A DNA stretch of 64,000 nucleotides from Winogradskyella thalassocola. GTDB lineage: Bacteria > Bacteroidota > Bacteroidia > Flavobacteriales > Flavobacteriaceae. The position numbers and the translations under genes were made by a program. The stretch is from the NCBI RefSeq assembly GCF_900099995.1, contig NZ_FNCZ01000010.1, positions 62,001 through 126,000 on the forward strand, read 5' to 3'. Positions 42,751 through 51,888 of the stretch are shown piece after piece. Position 1 is the stretch's first letter. Each line of letters starts with the position of its first letter. A model generated the notes under the pieces. The model saw nothing but the letters and a program-made list of their open reading frames with translations. It was not told where the DNA came from and did not search any database.

Positions 42751-44745
42751 TTAATTTAATAGTTCATCATCAACAAAATTTGGCAAAGTAACTTTTAAGT
42801 TCGGTTCAATTTCCATAGCGCGTTTTATTGCAAAAACAGCTCCTTCATTTCTAGCCCAACTTCGTCTTGAAATGCCGTTATTGACGTCCCAAAACAGCAT
42901 ATGTTTTAATTTTTTTGATGCTTCCTTAGTACCATCAAGAACCATACCAAATCCACCGTTTATAACTTCGCCCCATCCGACACCTCCACCATTGTGAATG
43001 CTTACCCATGTGGCTCCTCTAAAGCTATCACCAATCACATTTTGTATAGACATATCTGCTGTAAAGCGTGAGCCGTCATAAATATTACTGGTCTCTCTGT
43101 ATGGTGAATCGGTTCCTGAGACATCGTGATGATCTCTTCCTAAAATAACGGTTCCGATTTTACCATTTTTTATGGCTTGGTTAAAGGCTTCGGCAATTTT
43201 CATTCGACCTTCTGCATCTGCATATAAAATTCGAGCTTGAGAACCTACCACGAGTTTGTTTTCTTGTGCTCCTTTAATCCATTGAATATTATCAGCCATT
43301 TGTTGTTGAATCTCTTCAGGAGAATTCTTTTTAATGTCTTCTAAAACTTTACAGGCAATAGCATCCGTTTTTATCAAATCTTCCGGCTTACCAGAAGCAC
43401 AAACCCAACGAAAGGGGCCGAAACCATAATCAAAACACATTGGTCCCATAATATCTTGTACGTAACTTGGGTATCTGAAATCAATACCATTTTCTGCCAT
43501 AATATCAGCACCAGCACGAGACGCTTCTAATAAAAAGGCATTTCCATAATCGAAGAAATAAGTGCCTTTTGAGGTGTGTTTGTTTATAGCGTTTGTATGA
43601 CGTCGTAAGGTTTCTTGAACTTTCTCTTTAAATAATTCTGGTTGATTCGCCATCATGTCGTTAGCATCCTCAAAAGAAATATCCACAGGATAATAGCCTC
43701 CGGCCCAAGGATTATGCAGCGATGTTTGGTCGCTTCCTAAATCAACATGAACATTAGCTTCATCAAATTTTTCCCATACATCAACAATGTTTCCGAGATA
43801 GGCGATTGAAATGGTTTCTTTATGAGCTTTAGCTTTTTCAACACGAGTAACAAGTTGATCTAAATCGGTTATTTTTTCATCGATCCAACCTTGATCTAAT
43901 CGTACTTGTGTGATTTTAGGGTTTACTTCAGCACAAACGGTAATACAACCTGCAATGTTTCCTGCTTTTGGTTGCGCGCCAGACATACCTCCTAATCCCG
44001 AGGTGACAAATAAATTGCCTTTTGGTTCCTTTTTAATTTTCCTAAAACCGTTAAGCACTGTAATAGTTGTACCATGTACGATGCCTTGTGGGCCAATATA
44101 CATGTAGCTTCCGGCAGTCATTTGGCTGTATTGTGTAACGCCTAAAGCATTGAATTTCTCCCAGTCATCTGGTTGGGAGTAATTCGGAATCATCATACCG
44201 TTAGTTACTACAACTCTTGGTGCTTCTTTGTGCGATGGAAACAATCCCATAGGGTGACCAGAATACATGGTCAGGGTTTGTTCATCATTCATTTCTGCCA
44301 AATACTTCATGGTTAGTCGGTATTGTGCCCAATTTGAAAACACGCCTCCATTACCACCGTAAGTGATTAATTCGTGTGGATGTTGTGCTACAGCATAATC
44401 TAAATTATTCTGAATCATTAGCATAATAGCAGCAGCTTGTGTTGATTTTGCAGGATATTCAGAAATTGGCCTGGCATACATTTTATAGTCTGGTCGTAAA
44501 CGGTACATGTAGATTCTGCCGTAAATATCTAACTCGTTTTTAAACTCAGGTAATAAGGTTTTATGATTTTTTTTATCAAAATAACGCAAAGCATTTCTAA
44601 GTGCTAATTTTTCTTCTTCTGCAGAAAGAATTGCTTTACGTTTCGGTGCATGATTTATCGAAGTATCGTAAGGCTTTGGTTCTGGTAATATGTTTGGAAT
44701 GCCTTCTAATATTTGATCTTTGAACGAGAGTTTTGTAGTATGCAT
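42751..44745 (-). CDS. hutU: Urocanate hydratase
   Basis: HutU converts urocanate to imidazolone propionate in histidine breakdown, with bound NAD as electrophile. The start is set by a one-base TAATG overlap with the preceding 53-aa gene, giving 664 residues (MHTTKLSFKDQILEGIPN). Family features are QYSQMTAGSYMYIGPQGIVH, TSGLGGMSGAQPKAG, and GPFRWVCASG. No other hut gene is in the window. It is longer than the roughly 550-residue proteobacterial enzyme, which I believe is normal for the long form. Confidence 0.93.
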   Translation of the reverse strand: MHTTKLSFKDQILEGIPNILPEPKPYDTSINHAPKRKAILSAEEEKLALRNALRYFDKKNHKTLLPEFKNELDIYGRIYMYRLRPDYKMYARPISEYPAKSTQAAAIMLMIQNNLDYAVAQHPHELITYGGNGGVFSNWAQYRLTMKYLAEMNDEQTLTMYSGHPMGLFPSHKEAPRVVVTNGMMIPNYSQPDDWEKFNALGVTQYSQMTAGSYMYIGPQGIVHGTTITVLNGFRKIKKEPKGNLFVTSGLGGMSGAQPKAGNIAGCITVCAEVNPKITQVRLDQGWIDEKITDLDQLVTRVEKAKAHKETISIAYLGNIVDVWEKFDEANVHVDLGSDQTSLHNPWAGGYYPVDISFEDANDMMANQPELFKEKVQETLRRHTNAINKHTSKGTYFFDYGNAFLLEASRAGADIMAENGIDFRYPSYVQDIMGPMCFDYGFGPFRWVCASGKPEDLIKTDAIACKVLEDIKKNSPEEIQQQMADNIQWIKGAQENKLVVGSQARILYADAEGRMKIAEAFNQAIKNGKIGTVILGRDHHDVSGTDSPYRETSNIYDGSRFTADMSIQNVIGDSFRGATWVSIHNGGGVGWGEVINGGFGMVLDGTKEASKKLKHMLFWDVNNGISRRSWARNEGAVFAIKRAMEIEPNLKVTLPNFVDDELLN

Positions 44746-44906
44746 TACTTCTTTTTTAATGTGTTTTTGTTGAATCCATAAGGACAATGTCTGCAGCCGC
44801 TTTCGCAACAATAACCACGTTTTAAATGGTATTGCTCAGTAAAACAGCGGTAACCTTCTGGTGTCAGATAATAATCACCGTCTTCAATTGGGACGTATTT
44901 TTTCAT
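44745..44906 (-). CDS. Small Cys-rich DUF5522 protein coupled to hutU
   Basis: The 53-aa frame starts at 44906 and ends in a TAA that shares one base with the hutU ATG. It reads DGDYYLTPEGYRCFTEQYHL, then KRGYCCESGCRHCPYGF. This agrees with my memory of DUF5522 proteins, with a CC-x3-C-x2-C cysteine cluster that probably binds a metal. The tight coupling suggests a shared role or simple co-regulation. Its function is unknown. Confidence 0.85.
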   Translation of the reverse strand: MKKYVPIEDGDYYLTPEGYRCFTEQYHLKRGYCCESGCRHCPYGFNKNTLKKK

Positions 44907-44909
44907 ATT

Positions 44910-45034
44910 TAATACCAAATAAACATCAAAATTATGGGTTAAATTCGTTGCTATTTCCTTTATATTTTCAATTTAATTTAAAGAAAATATATTCCAAATT
45001 TAGCTTCGATAATTATAAAATTCATTTGGTATAA
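44910..45034. mobile_element. Possible MITE in the hutU leader
   Basis: TACCAAAT (44913-44920) and ATTTGGTA (45024-45031) are exact inverted ends. TAA flanks both sides as a possible target duplication. The 119-bp interior is AT-rich with no frame. The size and ends fit a small non-autonomous transposon, but short AT-rich ends can occur by chance. Confidence 0.45.
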
Positions 45035-45042
45035 CAAAGATA
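45035..45042 (-). promoter_or_regulatory. Bacteroidota -7 box for DUF5522/hutU
   Basis: Minus-strand TATCTTTG matches TAnnTTTG, right at the outer edge of the putative MITE. The leader would be about 120 nt and consist mostly of the element. Confidence 0.5.
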
Positions 45043-45077
45043 ACGTAATTTGGTTTGATTTTTGAAACGAATAAAGC

Positions 45078-45407
45078 ATGATATTGATTTCGAAATATTT
45101 AGTGCCAAAAGGTTATTTGGGAGTTACTCTTTTTCCTTTTATGTTTTTAAAAACAGAGGATTTAAAGCGTAATGCAGTACTTATAAATCATGAAAGAATT
45201 CATCTCAAGCAACAGCTTGAATTGTTTGTTCTTCCATTTTATGTGCTGTATACAATTGAATTTTTATGTCGATTAATTCAATATAAAAAATGGGATTTAG
45301 CCTATCGAAATATTTCTTTTGAACGCGAAGCTTATAGGCATGAAAAAGATCTCGACTATTTAAAATCTAGACCTTTGTTTAGTGTGTTTAAATTTATTAG
45401 AAATTAA
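45078..45407 (+). CDS. Small protein with an HExxH-like motif, unknown function
   Basis: The 109-aa protein has a hydrophobic beginning and a central apolar run (LFVLPFYVLYTIEFL, about 49-63). INHERIHLKQQLE contains H38-E39-x-x-H42, the zinc pattern of metallopeptidases. A second Glu-rich element, SFEREAY (80-86), could supply a third ligand. It is short for a peptidase and I know no characterised homologue. It may be a minimal membrane-associated metalloprotein, or the motif may be structural. Confidence 0.6.
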   Translation: MILISKYLVPKGYLGVTLFPFMFLKTEDLKRNAVLINHERIHLKQQLELFVLPFYVLYTIEFLCRLIQYKKWDLAYRNISFEREAYRHEKDLDYLKSRPLFSVFKFIRN

Positions 45408-45410
45408 ATT

Positions 45411-45443
45411 TTGCGATTTTTTATTCCCCATCAACTAACTTTG
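45411..45443 (+). promoter_or_regulatory. Promoter upstream of the D-cysteine desulfhydrase-like gene
   Basis: TTTG at 45411-45414 and TAACTTTG at 45436-45443, 21 bp apart, fit the Bacteroidota -33 and -7 pattern. The TTG start of the gene is 20 bp downstream. Confidence 0.65.
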
Positions 45444-45462
45444 TTGCTGTAAAACAAAGCAG

Positions 45463-46368
45463 TTGTTAAATAATAGTACTCATAATCAGGATTTATCTAT
45501 TCCAAATACTTCGATTAAAATCGCAATTAAACGCGAAGATTTAATTCATCCGTTTATTTCTGGAAATAAGTATCGTAAGTTAAAATTCAATATTGAAGAG
45601 GCTAAAGCGAATAATGAAAAAACCTTATTAACTTTTGGAGGTGCGTTCTCTAATCATATCGCTGCTGTGGCTTACGCCGGAAAAGAATATGGTTTTAATA
45701 CGATTGGAGTCATAAGAGGGGAGGAGTTAAGAGAAAAGAAGGATTTAAACGCAACGTTGACATTTGCAAAATCTTGTGGTATGCAGTTTGAGTTTGTGTC
45801 TCGGGAGGTGTATCGAACGAAAATGAATAGTGATTTTATAAATAGCTTAAGAAATGAGTTTGGGGATTTTTATTTAATTCCGGAAGGAGGCACGAATGAA
45901 TTGGCTGTAAAAGGTTGTGAGGAAATCTTGGAAGCAGACGATTCTGAATTTGATTATATCTGTTGTGCTGTAGGAACAGGTGGGACAATTTCAGGGTTAA
46001 TTAATTCGTCGAAAAAGCATCAGAAAATATTAGGCTTTCCGGCTTTAAAAGGTGATTTTTTACAAGAAGATATTCGTAAATTTGCAAATCAAGATAATTG
46101 GAAATTAATAACAGATTATCATTTTGGTGGTTATGGGAAAATAAAGCTCGAGTTGATTTCGTTTATTAACAAGTTTAAGAATGATTATAATATACCGTTA
46201 GATCCGATTTATACAGGTAAAATGCTATTTGGAATATTTGATTTAATTGCTCTTGGATATTTTCCAACAGATTCTAAAATACTTGTCATTCATACCGGAG
46301 GTTTGCAAGGTATTGCAGGTATGAATGATATGTTGAAACGTAAAAATTGCCCTTTAATTGAAATATAA
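45463..46368 (+). CDS. PLP-dependent ACC deaminase / D-cysteine desulfhydrase family enzyme
   Basis: The 301-aa protein starts at TTG, supported by the promoter just upstream. KREDLIHPFISGNKYRKLKF holds the PLP-Lys region, and GGAFSNHIAAVAYAG and VGTGGTISGLI are the phosphate- and substrate-binding loops. Members split D-cysteine to pyruvate, ammonia and sulfide, or deaminate 1-aminocyclopropane carboxylate; the sequence alone does not decide. It is 3 bp before the next gene. Confidence 0.85.
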   Translation: MLNNSTHNQDLSIPNTSIKIAIKREDLIHPFISGNKYRKLKFNIEEAKANNEKTLLTFGGAFSNHIAAVAYAGKEYGFNTIGVIRGEELREKKDLNATLTFAKSCGMQFEFVSREVYRTKMNSDFINSLRNEFGDFYLIPEGGTNELAVKGCEEILEADDSEFDYICCAVGTGGTISGLINSSKKHQKILGFPALKGDFLQEDIRKFANQDNWKLITDYHFGGYGKIKLELISFINKFKNDYNIPLDPIYTGKMLFGIFDLIALGYFPTDSKILVIHTGGLQGIAGMNDMLKRKNCPLIEI

Positions 46369-46371
46369 AAC

Positions 46372-47205
46372 ATGAAGTTTAGATATTTAATCTTATTAGT
46401 TGCAGTATTGGCAATGAGTTGTGGTCCTAAAAAAGGTATTGTAACTAAAAAGAAACGAAGTAGTACTACTAAAACAGTTGTAGTAAAAGACAAAAAAGAA
46501 GAGGTTACAACGGTTGAAACAAATCCGTCAGTTGTAGAAGAAAATAAAGCTCCAAGTAGCGTTGAGGTTTATATCGACTTATATGCTGAAATTGCCAAAA
46601 ATAAAATGCAAACTCATAAAATTCCAGCTAGTATTACTTTGGCTCAAGGTATTTTAGAATCTGGTGTTGGAAAAGGACTTTTAGCTGTAAAAGCCAATAA
46701 TCACTTTGGGATTAAATGTCACGGTTGGACAGGTGCTAAGATTTATCACGATGATGATCGCTCACAAGAATGTTTCAGAAAATATCCAAAAGCGGAAATG
46801 TCTTATGAAGATCATTCTGAATTCTTAACAGGTCGAAAACGTTATGCTAGTCTATTTGAACTTAAGCCAGATGATTATAAAGGTTGGGCTAAAGGCTTGA
46901 GAGCGGCTGGTTATGCTACAGACCGTAAATATCCTGAAAAACTGATTAGCTTAATTGAACGTTATAATCTTGATAAATATGATGAAGAAGTCCTTAAAGG
47001 AACAACAGCCAAGTCAACCCGAAAATCAACCACTATAATAGAAGGGACAAAGAAAGATGCGTCTAAAAAGCACACGGTTGCTAAAGGTGATACGTTATAC
47101 TCGCTTTCAAGATTATATAAAACTACGGTTGATGCTATTAAAGCTGAAAACAATTTAAAATCAAATGACCTTACTATTGGTCAACAACTTATTATTCCGA
47201 ATTAA
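46372..47205 (+). CDS. Lipoprotein peptidoglycan hydrolase: glucosaminidase plus LysM
   Basis: The 277-aa protein has a lipoprotein signal (FRYLILLVAVLAMSC, Cys at 17). A glucosaminidase domain spans about 60-205 (IPASITLAQGILESGVGKG, NNHFGIKCHGWTG). A LysM peptidoglycan-binding domain follows at about 232-276 (HTVAKGDTLYSLSRLYKTTV). It should cut the glycan chain of the cell wall from the outer or inner membrane. It lies tightly between its neighbours and may share a transcript with hemL. Confidence 0.93.
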   Translation: MKFRYLILLVAVLAMSCGPKKGIVTKKKRSSTTKTVVVKDKKEEVTTVETNPSVVEENKAPSSVEVYIDLYAEIAKNKMQTHKIPASITLAQGILESGVGKGLLAVKANNHFGIKCHGWTGAKIYHDDDRSQECFRKYPKAEMSYEDHSEFLTGRKRYASLFELKPDDYKGWAKGLRAAGYATDRKYPEKLISLIERYNLDKYDEEVLKGTTAKSTRKSTTIIEGTKKDASKKHTVAKGDTLYSLSRLYKTTVDAIKAENNLKSNDLTIGQQLIIPN

Positions 47206-47208
47206 TTT

Positions 47209-48495
47209 ATGTTATATAAAAGAAGTAGTGCTTTATTTCAAGAAGCACAAAAGGTTATTCCTGGAGGTGTAAATTCACCTGTAAGGGCTTTTAATGCCGT
47301 TGGTGGAACTCCTATTTTTGCTAAGTCGGCAAAAGGAGCTTATGTTTATGATGAAGATGGAAATCGTTTTATAGATTATATAAATTCTTGGGGCCCAATG
47401 TTGCTTGGTCATGCGTTTCCTCCTGTAGTTGATGCGGTTATTGAAAAAGCTAAACAAGGAACTTCATTTGGGATGCCAACAGCTATTGAAACTGAGATTG
47501 CAGAATTGGCGGTTTCTATGGTGCCGAATATTGATAAAATTCGTTTTGTTAATTCAGGGACTGAAGCGTGTATGAGTGCTATTCGTTTAGCTAGAGGTTT
47601 TACAAAAAAAGATAAGATTATAAAATTTGCGGGTTGTTATCATGGTCATAGTGATTCGTTTTTAATTGCAGCAGGAAGTGGTGCTATAACATTTGGAACC
47701 CCCAATAGTCCTGGTGTCACAGAAGGTACTGCAAAAGATACTTTATTGGCAAGGTTTAATGATCTTGAAAACGTAAAGGAATTAGTTGAAGCAAATAAAG
47801 ACGCCATAGCAGCAATTATTATTGAGCCTGTTGCAGGTAATATGGGCTGTATTCCTCCGGTTGATGGGTTTTTAGAAGGCTTAAGAGCTATTTGCGACTC
47901 TAATGGCATCTTATTGATTTTTGATGAGGTGATGACCGGTTTTAGATTGGCAAATGGCGGGGTACAAGAACTTAAAAATATTAATGCAGATATCGTTTGT
48001 TTCGGAAAAGTTGTTGGTGGAGGACTACCTGTTGGTGCTTTTGCTGCTCGAAATGAAATTATGGATTATTTAGCTCCAATTGGCCCCGTGTATCAAGCAG
48101 GAACGTTAAGTGGAAATCCGTTAGCTATGGCTGCAGGTTTAGCAATGCTTAAAACTATTAATGCCGATAAAGGATTGATGAATAGGTTAGAGGAGAAAAC
48201 TAAATATCTTCATAACGGTATTGCCGATGCGCTTAATAAGAATAATATAACACATACTATCAATAGAATAGGGTCTATGATTTCTGTGCATTTTTCAGAA
48301 GATGCAGTTGTGGATTTCGATTCTGCAGCTAAAGGAAATAATGAAACGTTTAAAAAGTTCTTTCACGGCATGTTAAACAAAGGTATTTATATTGCTCCAA
48401 GTGCTTTTGAAACTTGGTTTATAACGGATGCTTTAACTTATGAAGATTTAAACGAGACGATTGCAGCCATCGAGGACATTGCAAAAGATTTGTAA
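47209..48495 (+). CDS. hemL: Glutamate-1-semialdehyde 2,1-aminomutase
   Basis: HemL makes 5-aminolevulinate, the first haem precursor. The 428-aa PLP enzyme has [46 protein letters not shown], and the PLP Lys in [15 protein letters not shown]. Length and order are normal. It starts 3 bp after the peptidoglycan hydrolase stop. Confidence 0.96.
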   Translation: MLYKRSSALFQEAQKVIPGGVNSPVRAFNAVGGTPIFAKSAKGAYVYDEDGNRFIDYINSWGPMLLGHAFPPVVDAVIEKAKQGTSFGMPTAIETEIAELAVSMVPNIDKIRFVNSGTEACMSAIRLARGFTKKDKIIKFAGCYHGHSDSFLIAAGSGAITFGTPNSPGVTEGTAKDTLLARFNDLENVKELVEANKDAIAAIIIEPVAGNMGCIPPVDGFLEGLRAICDSNGILLIFDEVMTGFRLANGGVQELKNINADIVCFGKVVGGGLPVGAFAARNEIMDYLAPIGPVYQAGTLSGNPLAMAAGLAMLKTINADKGLMNRLEEKTKYLHNGIADALNKNNITHTINRIGSMISVHFSEDAVVDFDSAAKGNNETFKKFFHGMLNKGIYIAPSAFETWFITDALTYEDLNETIAAIEDIAKDL

Positions 48496-48498
48496 ATA

Positions 48499-48530
48499 AA
48501 AAAGTCTCGCTATGTGCGAGACTTTTTTAT
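48499..48530. terminator. Bidirectional terminator between hemL and the 48545 gene
   Basis: AAAGTCTCGC/GCGAGACTTT with a 5-nt loop and A- and T-rich flanks on either side. Confidence 0.88.
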
Positions 48531-48544
48531 ATAAAATAAGTTAT

Positions 48545-48895
48545 TTAACTTTTTGAAAATTGCTTATAACGTTCAAATTGATCTTCACTTAAAATGGTTT
48601 TCATTCTAGTTTCCAATTGCTCGCTTATAGCTTTCAATTTTTTTGCGGTTCCTTCTTCAACTACATTTTGTTTTTCAATCAAATAATTGTCTTTGATAAA
48701 TTCTTGTTGTGCTTCATAAATTTGATCTCTTTGATTGTTATCAAACTTAACAAACTTTCTTAACGCTTCAGTTTTCTCAGCAGCTTTAGTATTTACCGTT
48801 TTCATCATCTCTAATTTATTGTTTTGAGCAACAGAGGTTTGAGTTCCTAAAAACAGAGCAAATACAAATAAGCAAAGTGTAATTATCTTTTTCAT
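48545..48895 (-). CDS. Small secreted helical protein
   Basis: The 116-aa protein has a signal peptide (IITLCLFVFALFLGTQTSVA). The mature part is helical and charged (TKAAEKTEALRKFVKFDNNQ, EDQFERYKQFSKS). Its ending, with TILSEDQFERY, resembles the neighbouring 49003-49476 protein (TILNAEQYAKF), so the two are probably related. The pattern recalls CpxP/Spy-like periplasmic helical proteins. Function unknown. Confidence 0.75.
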   Translation of the reverse strand: MKKIITLCLFVFALFLGTQTSVAQNNKLEMMKTVNTKAAEKTEALRKFVKFDNNQRDQIYEAQQEFIKDNYLIEKQNVVEEGTAKKLKAISEQLETRMKTILSEDQFERYKQFSKS

Positions 48896-48951
48896 TATGG
48901 ATTAATAATTTAAAATTGGACACTAAAATAACAATTTTATTCAATAAAATG

Positions 48952-48979
48952 AAAAAGTATCGCTTAAGCGATACTTTTT
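48952..48979 (-). terminator. Terminator of the 49003 gene
   Basis: A perfect 28-bp inverted repeat, AAAAAGTATCGCTT against AAGCGATACTTTTT, beginning 24 bp past the stop. Confidence 0.85.
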
Positions 48980-49002
48980 ATTTACAAAATACGTTCGATT
49001 AC

Positions 49003-49476
49003 TTATTTTTCATCGTGTTGTTTGTCACGTTTTTGATCCTGTTTTTTATTGCGATGACCTCTTTTTTTGTGTTCTCTAGGCTTCATTTTTTCAAATTTAG
49101 CATATTGCTCGGCATTTAAGATTGTTTTCATTTCGCGCTTCATTTCAATCTGTTGATCTAATCTAAGATTTTGCATTTTAATGAATTCTTCTTTAGAAGG
49201 CTTTTCTTTTTTCTCACCCTCCACTGCGGTACGCTTTTTCCTTAAGCCTTCATTAGCTTTTGCTTCGCTTAATAGGAGAGCATGTACTTCTTTTTGTTGT
49301 GCTTCAGTTAAATCTAGTTTTAAAGTCAATTTTTTAGATTTTAAATCTGCAATATCGCTAGGTGTCATTTCCATTCTTCGTTCTGATCTGTCTTTGCGAT
49401 CTGATCTCTTATCTTTTTCTTGTGCCATACCATTTAATGTAAATAGTGCTAAGGCGATTACTAATAGTTTTTTCAT
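49003..49476 (-). CDS. Small secreted basic helical protein, CpxP/Spy-like
   Basis: The 157-aa protein has a signal peptide (KLLVIALALFTLNGMAQ). The mature part holds KLTLKLDLTEAQQKEVHALL and a second, matching element MKREMKTILNAEQYAKF, the paired LTxxQ-like helices seen in CpxP/Spy chaperones. A Lys/Arg/His-rich tail follows (REHKKRGHRNKKQ). It could be an envelope-stress or metal-responsive protein. A sensor gene is not adjacent. Confidence 0.75.
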   Translation of the reverse strand: MKKLLVIALALFTLNGMAQEKDKRSDRKDRSERRMEMTPSDIADLKSKKLTLKLDLTEAQQKEVHALLLSEAKANEGLRKKRTAVEGEKKEKPSKEEFIKMQNLRLDQQIEMKREMKTILNAEQYAKFEKMKPREHKKRGHRNKKQDQKRDKQHDEK

Positions 49477-49568
49477 GTCTTTTGTGTTTTACGTTATATT
49501 AGTTTAGACCGTGGGATGCTAGTTAGGTTTAACTAAGATTTGTTATTTAACACGTATTTTAACATTTG

Positions 49569-51065
49569 TTACATCTCTATTAGTCTAAGTGTTGTTTGGT
49601 ATAAGTTGCCTTCCTCTGCCTTATTTTTTAGCCATGCATAAAAGCTAAGTATAAAAATATCTTCTTTATTTACGGTTGTCCATTCAAACGATATTTCTAA
49701 TTTGTGTCTAAACTCTAGTGTATTTATGATTTCTGGTTTTACGTAATATTGTTCGGCAATCGTTATAAAAGTAAGAATTCGAGATTGTCCTATTTGTTTC
49801 AAGTAGATTGTATAACGACGTCTAAAACTTTTTAATCGGGAATAGAATAAATCATCTTCCTGTAATTCTATATATAATAAAAGTTCGGCAACATTTTTTT
49901 TAATCACCCAATCCATACCTGCTTTTTCAATATACCATTGATCTGTATGATAGAATTTAGACGAAATGGATTTGGCTTTTGTAAAGTCTCCTTTTTGAAA
50001 GTAAAACATAAAGCAGGTTAGCTGTAAGTCGAGTAAGGTTTCTGTGTCTTCATGTTTTTTATTAGTGAAGCTTTCAATTAATGTAATAGCGTCATCTTGT
50101 TTATTGCTATAGTTGAGATTTAAAGATTTAACTAAGGTTTTCTTTAATATGAATGATTTGTGAAAGGCACGATTTTTTAGTTGCATCAGTTGTTCCATTT
50201 CTTTGATGTAGCGTGTAGAAGCTTCAAATTTTTTATTCCTGAAAAGTGTGTTAGCAATGATATAAACGATTTCAATTTGATAAAAAAGTTGCTTTTCAGT
50301 TTCTTTCTTTTGTTTCAGGGTATCATAACTCTTCATCACAAAGCTTTCGATGGAATAATACTTTTTTGTGACTAAAGCCGAAATATGAGCAATCGCTAGA
50401 ATCTGATATAAGGATTTAAAGGACAGTGATGTGTTGATTTCAATGTGATGTGCTTTTAGTAAGTGTTCGAGTTCTAATTCAAAGTCAATAACATTTCCTT
50501 TATATGTTACGTCATGTAACATCGATTTTAATTTGGCATACACAATATTGAGTTGGTCTTCTAATTGGTGTTTTTTCTGATTTTCTTCTTGTTTAATTAT
50601 TAACTCTTCTAAATCTATTTTTGGATATTTTGAAGCATACTGGATTTTGGTGTGATAAATCTCATTCAGCATAGCAAACAATAAATGCTCGTCTGCCAAG
50701 CGTTCTGCTTTGTCTAAAATTTTATAAGCAATACTAAAATTGTTCTGAAGTAAAAATGTGCGTGATGCTAAAATGTATTTAATGATCTGCATGTCTACGG
50801 AATTCTCATCTTCAAGATTTTGATTGGCTGTAAAATCAATTAAAGATTGAAATAAACGTTTTCTGAGTGCGTGATAGGCATTACTGTTATCTACATTATA
50901 TAAGTGTTTACAAATGGCTTTAGAATCGTCGTTAGAAGTAGCTAGTAATTTAAATAGTTGAATGTTCTTAGTGTCCTTCCGTTTATTCTTTTGCTGAAGA
51001 TAATTCACGAATTTCTGGTGATCTTTAGCTGTTAATGTGTCTATTATTGATTTAATTCCTGTCAT
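49569..51065 (-). CDS. Large helical protein with TPR-like repeats, unknown function
   Basis: The 498-aa protein has no signal peptide or transmembrane helix. It is rich in Leu, Lys, Tyr and Ile and appears all-helical, with TPR-like pairs (LQNNFSIAYKILDKAERLAD, MFYFQKGDFTKAKSISSKFY, ANTLFRNKKFEASTRYIKEM). It begins with SIIDTLTAKDHQKFVNYLQQ. No catalytic motif is seen. Likely a cytoplasmic scaffold. Confidence 0.7.
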   Translation of the reverse strand: MTGIKSIIDTLTAKDHQKFVNYLQQKNKRKDTKNIQLFKLLATSNDDSKAICKHLYNVDNSNAYHALRKRLFQSLIDFTANQNLEDENSVDMQIIKYILASRTFLLQNNFSIAYKILDKAERLADEHLLFAMLNEIYHTKIQYASKYPKIDLEELIIKQEENQKKHQLEDQLNIVYAKLKSMLHDVTYKGNVIDFELELEHLLKAHHIEINTSLSFKSLYQILAIAHISALVTKKYYSIESFVMKSYDTLKQKKETEKQLFYQIEIVYIIANTLFRNKKFEASTRYIKEMEQLMQLKNRAFHKSFILKKTLVKSLNLNYSNKQDDAITLIESFTNKKHEDTETLLDLQLTCFMFYFQKGDFTKAKSISSKFYHTDQWYIEKAGMDWVIKKNVAELLLYIELQEDDLFYSRLKSFRRRYTIYLKQIGQSRILTFITIAEQYYVKPEIINTLEFRHKLEISFEWTTVNKEDIFILSFYAWLKNKAEEGNLYQTTLRLIEM

Positions 51066-51216
51066 TTAAACGTCATTATGGTGTGGTAAGTTATAATAAA
51101 TATAGAAGTATTTTAATTATTTGTTTAAAATATATCGTCAGTTTTGTTTGAATTGTGGTTTTCGATTTCTTGACTTTTGTTCGAGATTTGTCTCATAATC
51201 ATTAAAACAAAACAGT

Positions 51217-51708
51217 ATGAATTATCAAACAACAGTATCGGTAAAAGATGAAGAAAATGTAAGATTAAAGAAGAAAGAAAAGAAAGTGTATAACCATAAA
51301 CCTACCCCTGCATTTATTGGAGCCTCTTGGACAGCCTTGCTTATAGGAATGGTTGCTTATTGTATTGGACTGTGGAATGCAGAAATGGAACTCAATGAAA
51401 AAGGCTATTATTTTACCATTCTATTATTTGGATTGTTCTCAGTCATATCGGTTCAAAAAGCCGTTAGAGATAAACTCGAAAACATTCAAGTTACCGAAAT
51501 GTATTATAGTATCAGTTGGTTCACGTCTATAGCGGCCATTGTTTTATTAACCATTGGACTTTGGAACGCAGATTTAGAACTTAGTGAAAAAGGGTTTTAT
51601 GCGATGTCCTTTACCTTAAGTTTATTCTCGGCAATTGCTGTACAAAAGAACACAAGAGATGTCGCTTATATTAATAATGAATTAGAAACTAAAGACGACG
51701 AAGATTAG
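51217..51708 (+). CDS. YiaA/YiaB-family inner membrane protein
   Basis: The 163-aa protein has two copies of a two-helix unit: IGASWTALLIGMVAYCIGLW with YYFTILLFGLFSVISVQKAV, then SWFTSIAAIVLLTIGLWNAD with YAMSFTLSLFSAIAVQKNT. The WNAxxELxEKG connector occurs in both. This is the YiaA/YiaB pattern, of unknown function. The N-terminus is charged and should face the cytoplasm. Confidence 0.88.
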   Translation: MNYQTTVSVKDEENVRLKKKEKKVYNHKPTPAFIGASWTALLIGMVAYCIGLWNAEMELNEKGYYFTILLFGLFSVISVQKAVRDKLENIQVTEMYYSISWFTSIAAIVLLTIGLWNADLELSEKGFYAMSFTLSLFSAIAVQKNTRDVAYINNELETKDDED

Positions 51709-51888
51709 TTTTGATGATCGGTTAGTTGTTAACCCAAAACCTTGCAGTACTAAGTGGTGCTGTGAGGTTTTTAAAACGCTTTAATATTGAGGGTAGTTGG
51801 TTTGTTATTTAAGACCTCCTATTTCAAAGGATTATTGTAATACCTTTAACTATTAAATATTAAGAAACAAATGGCGCTCACCATTATA

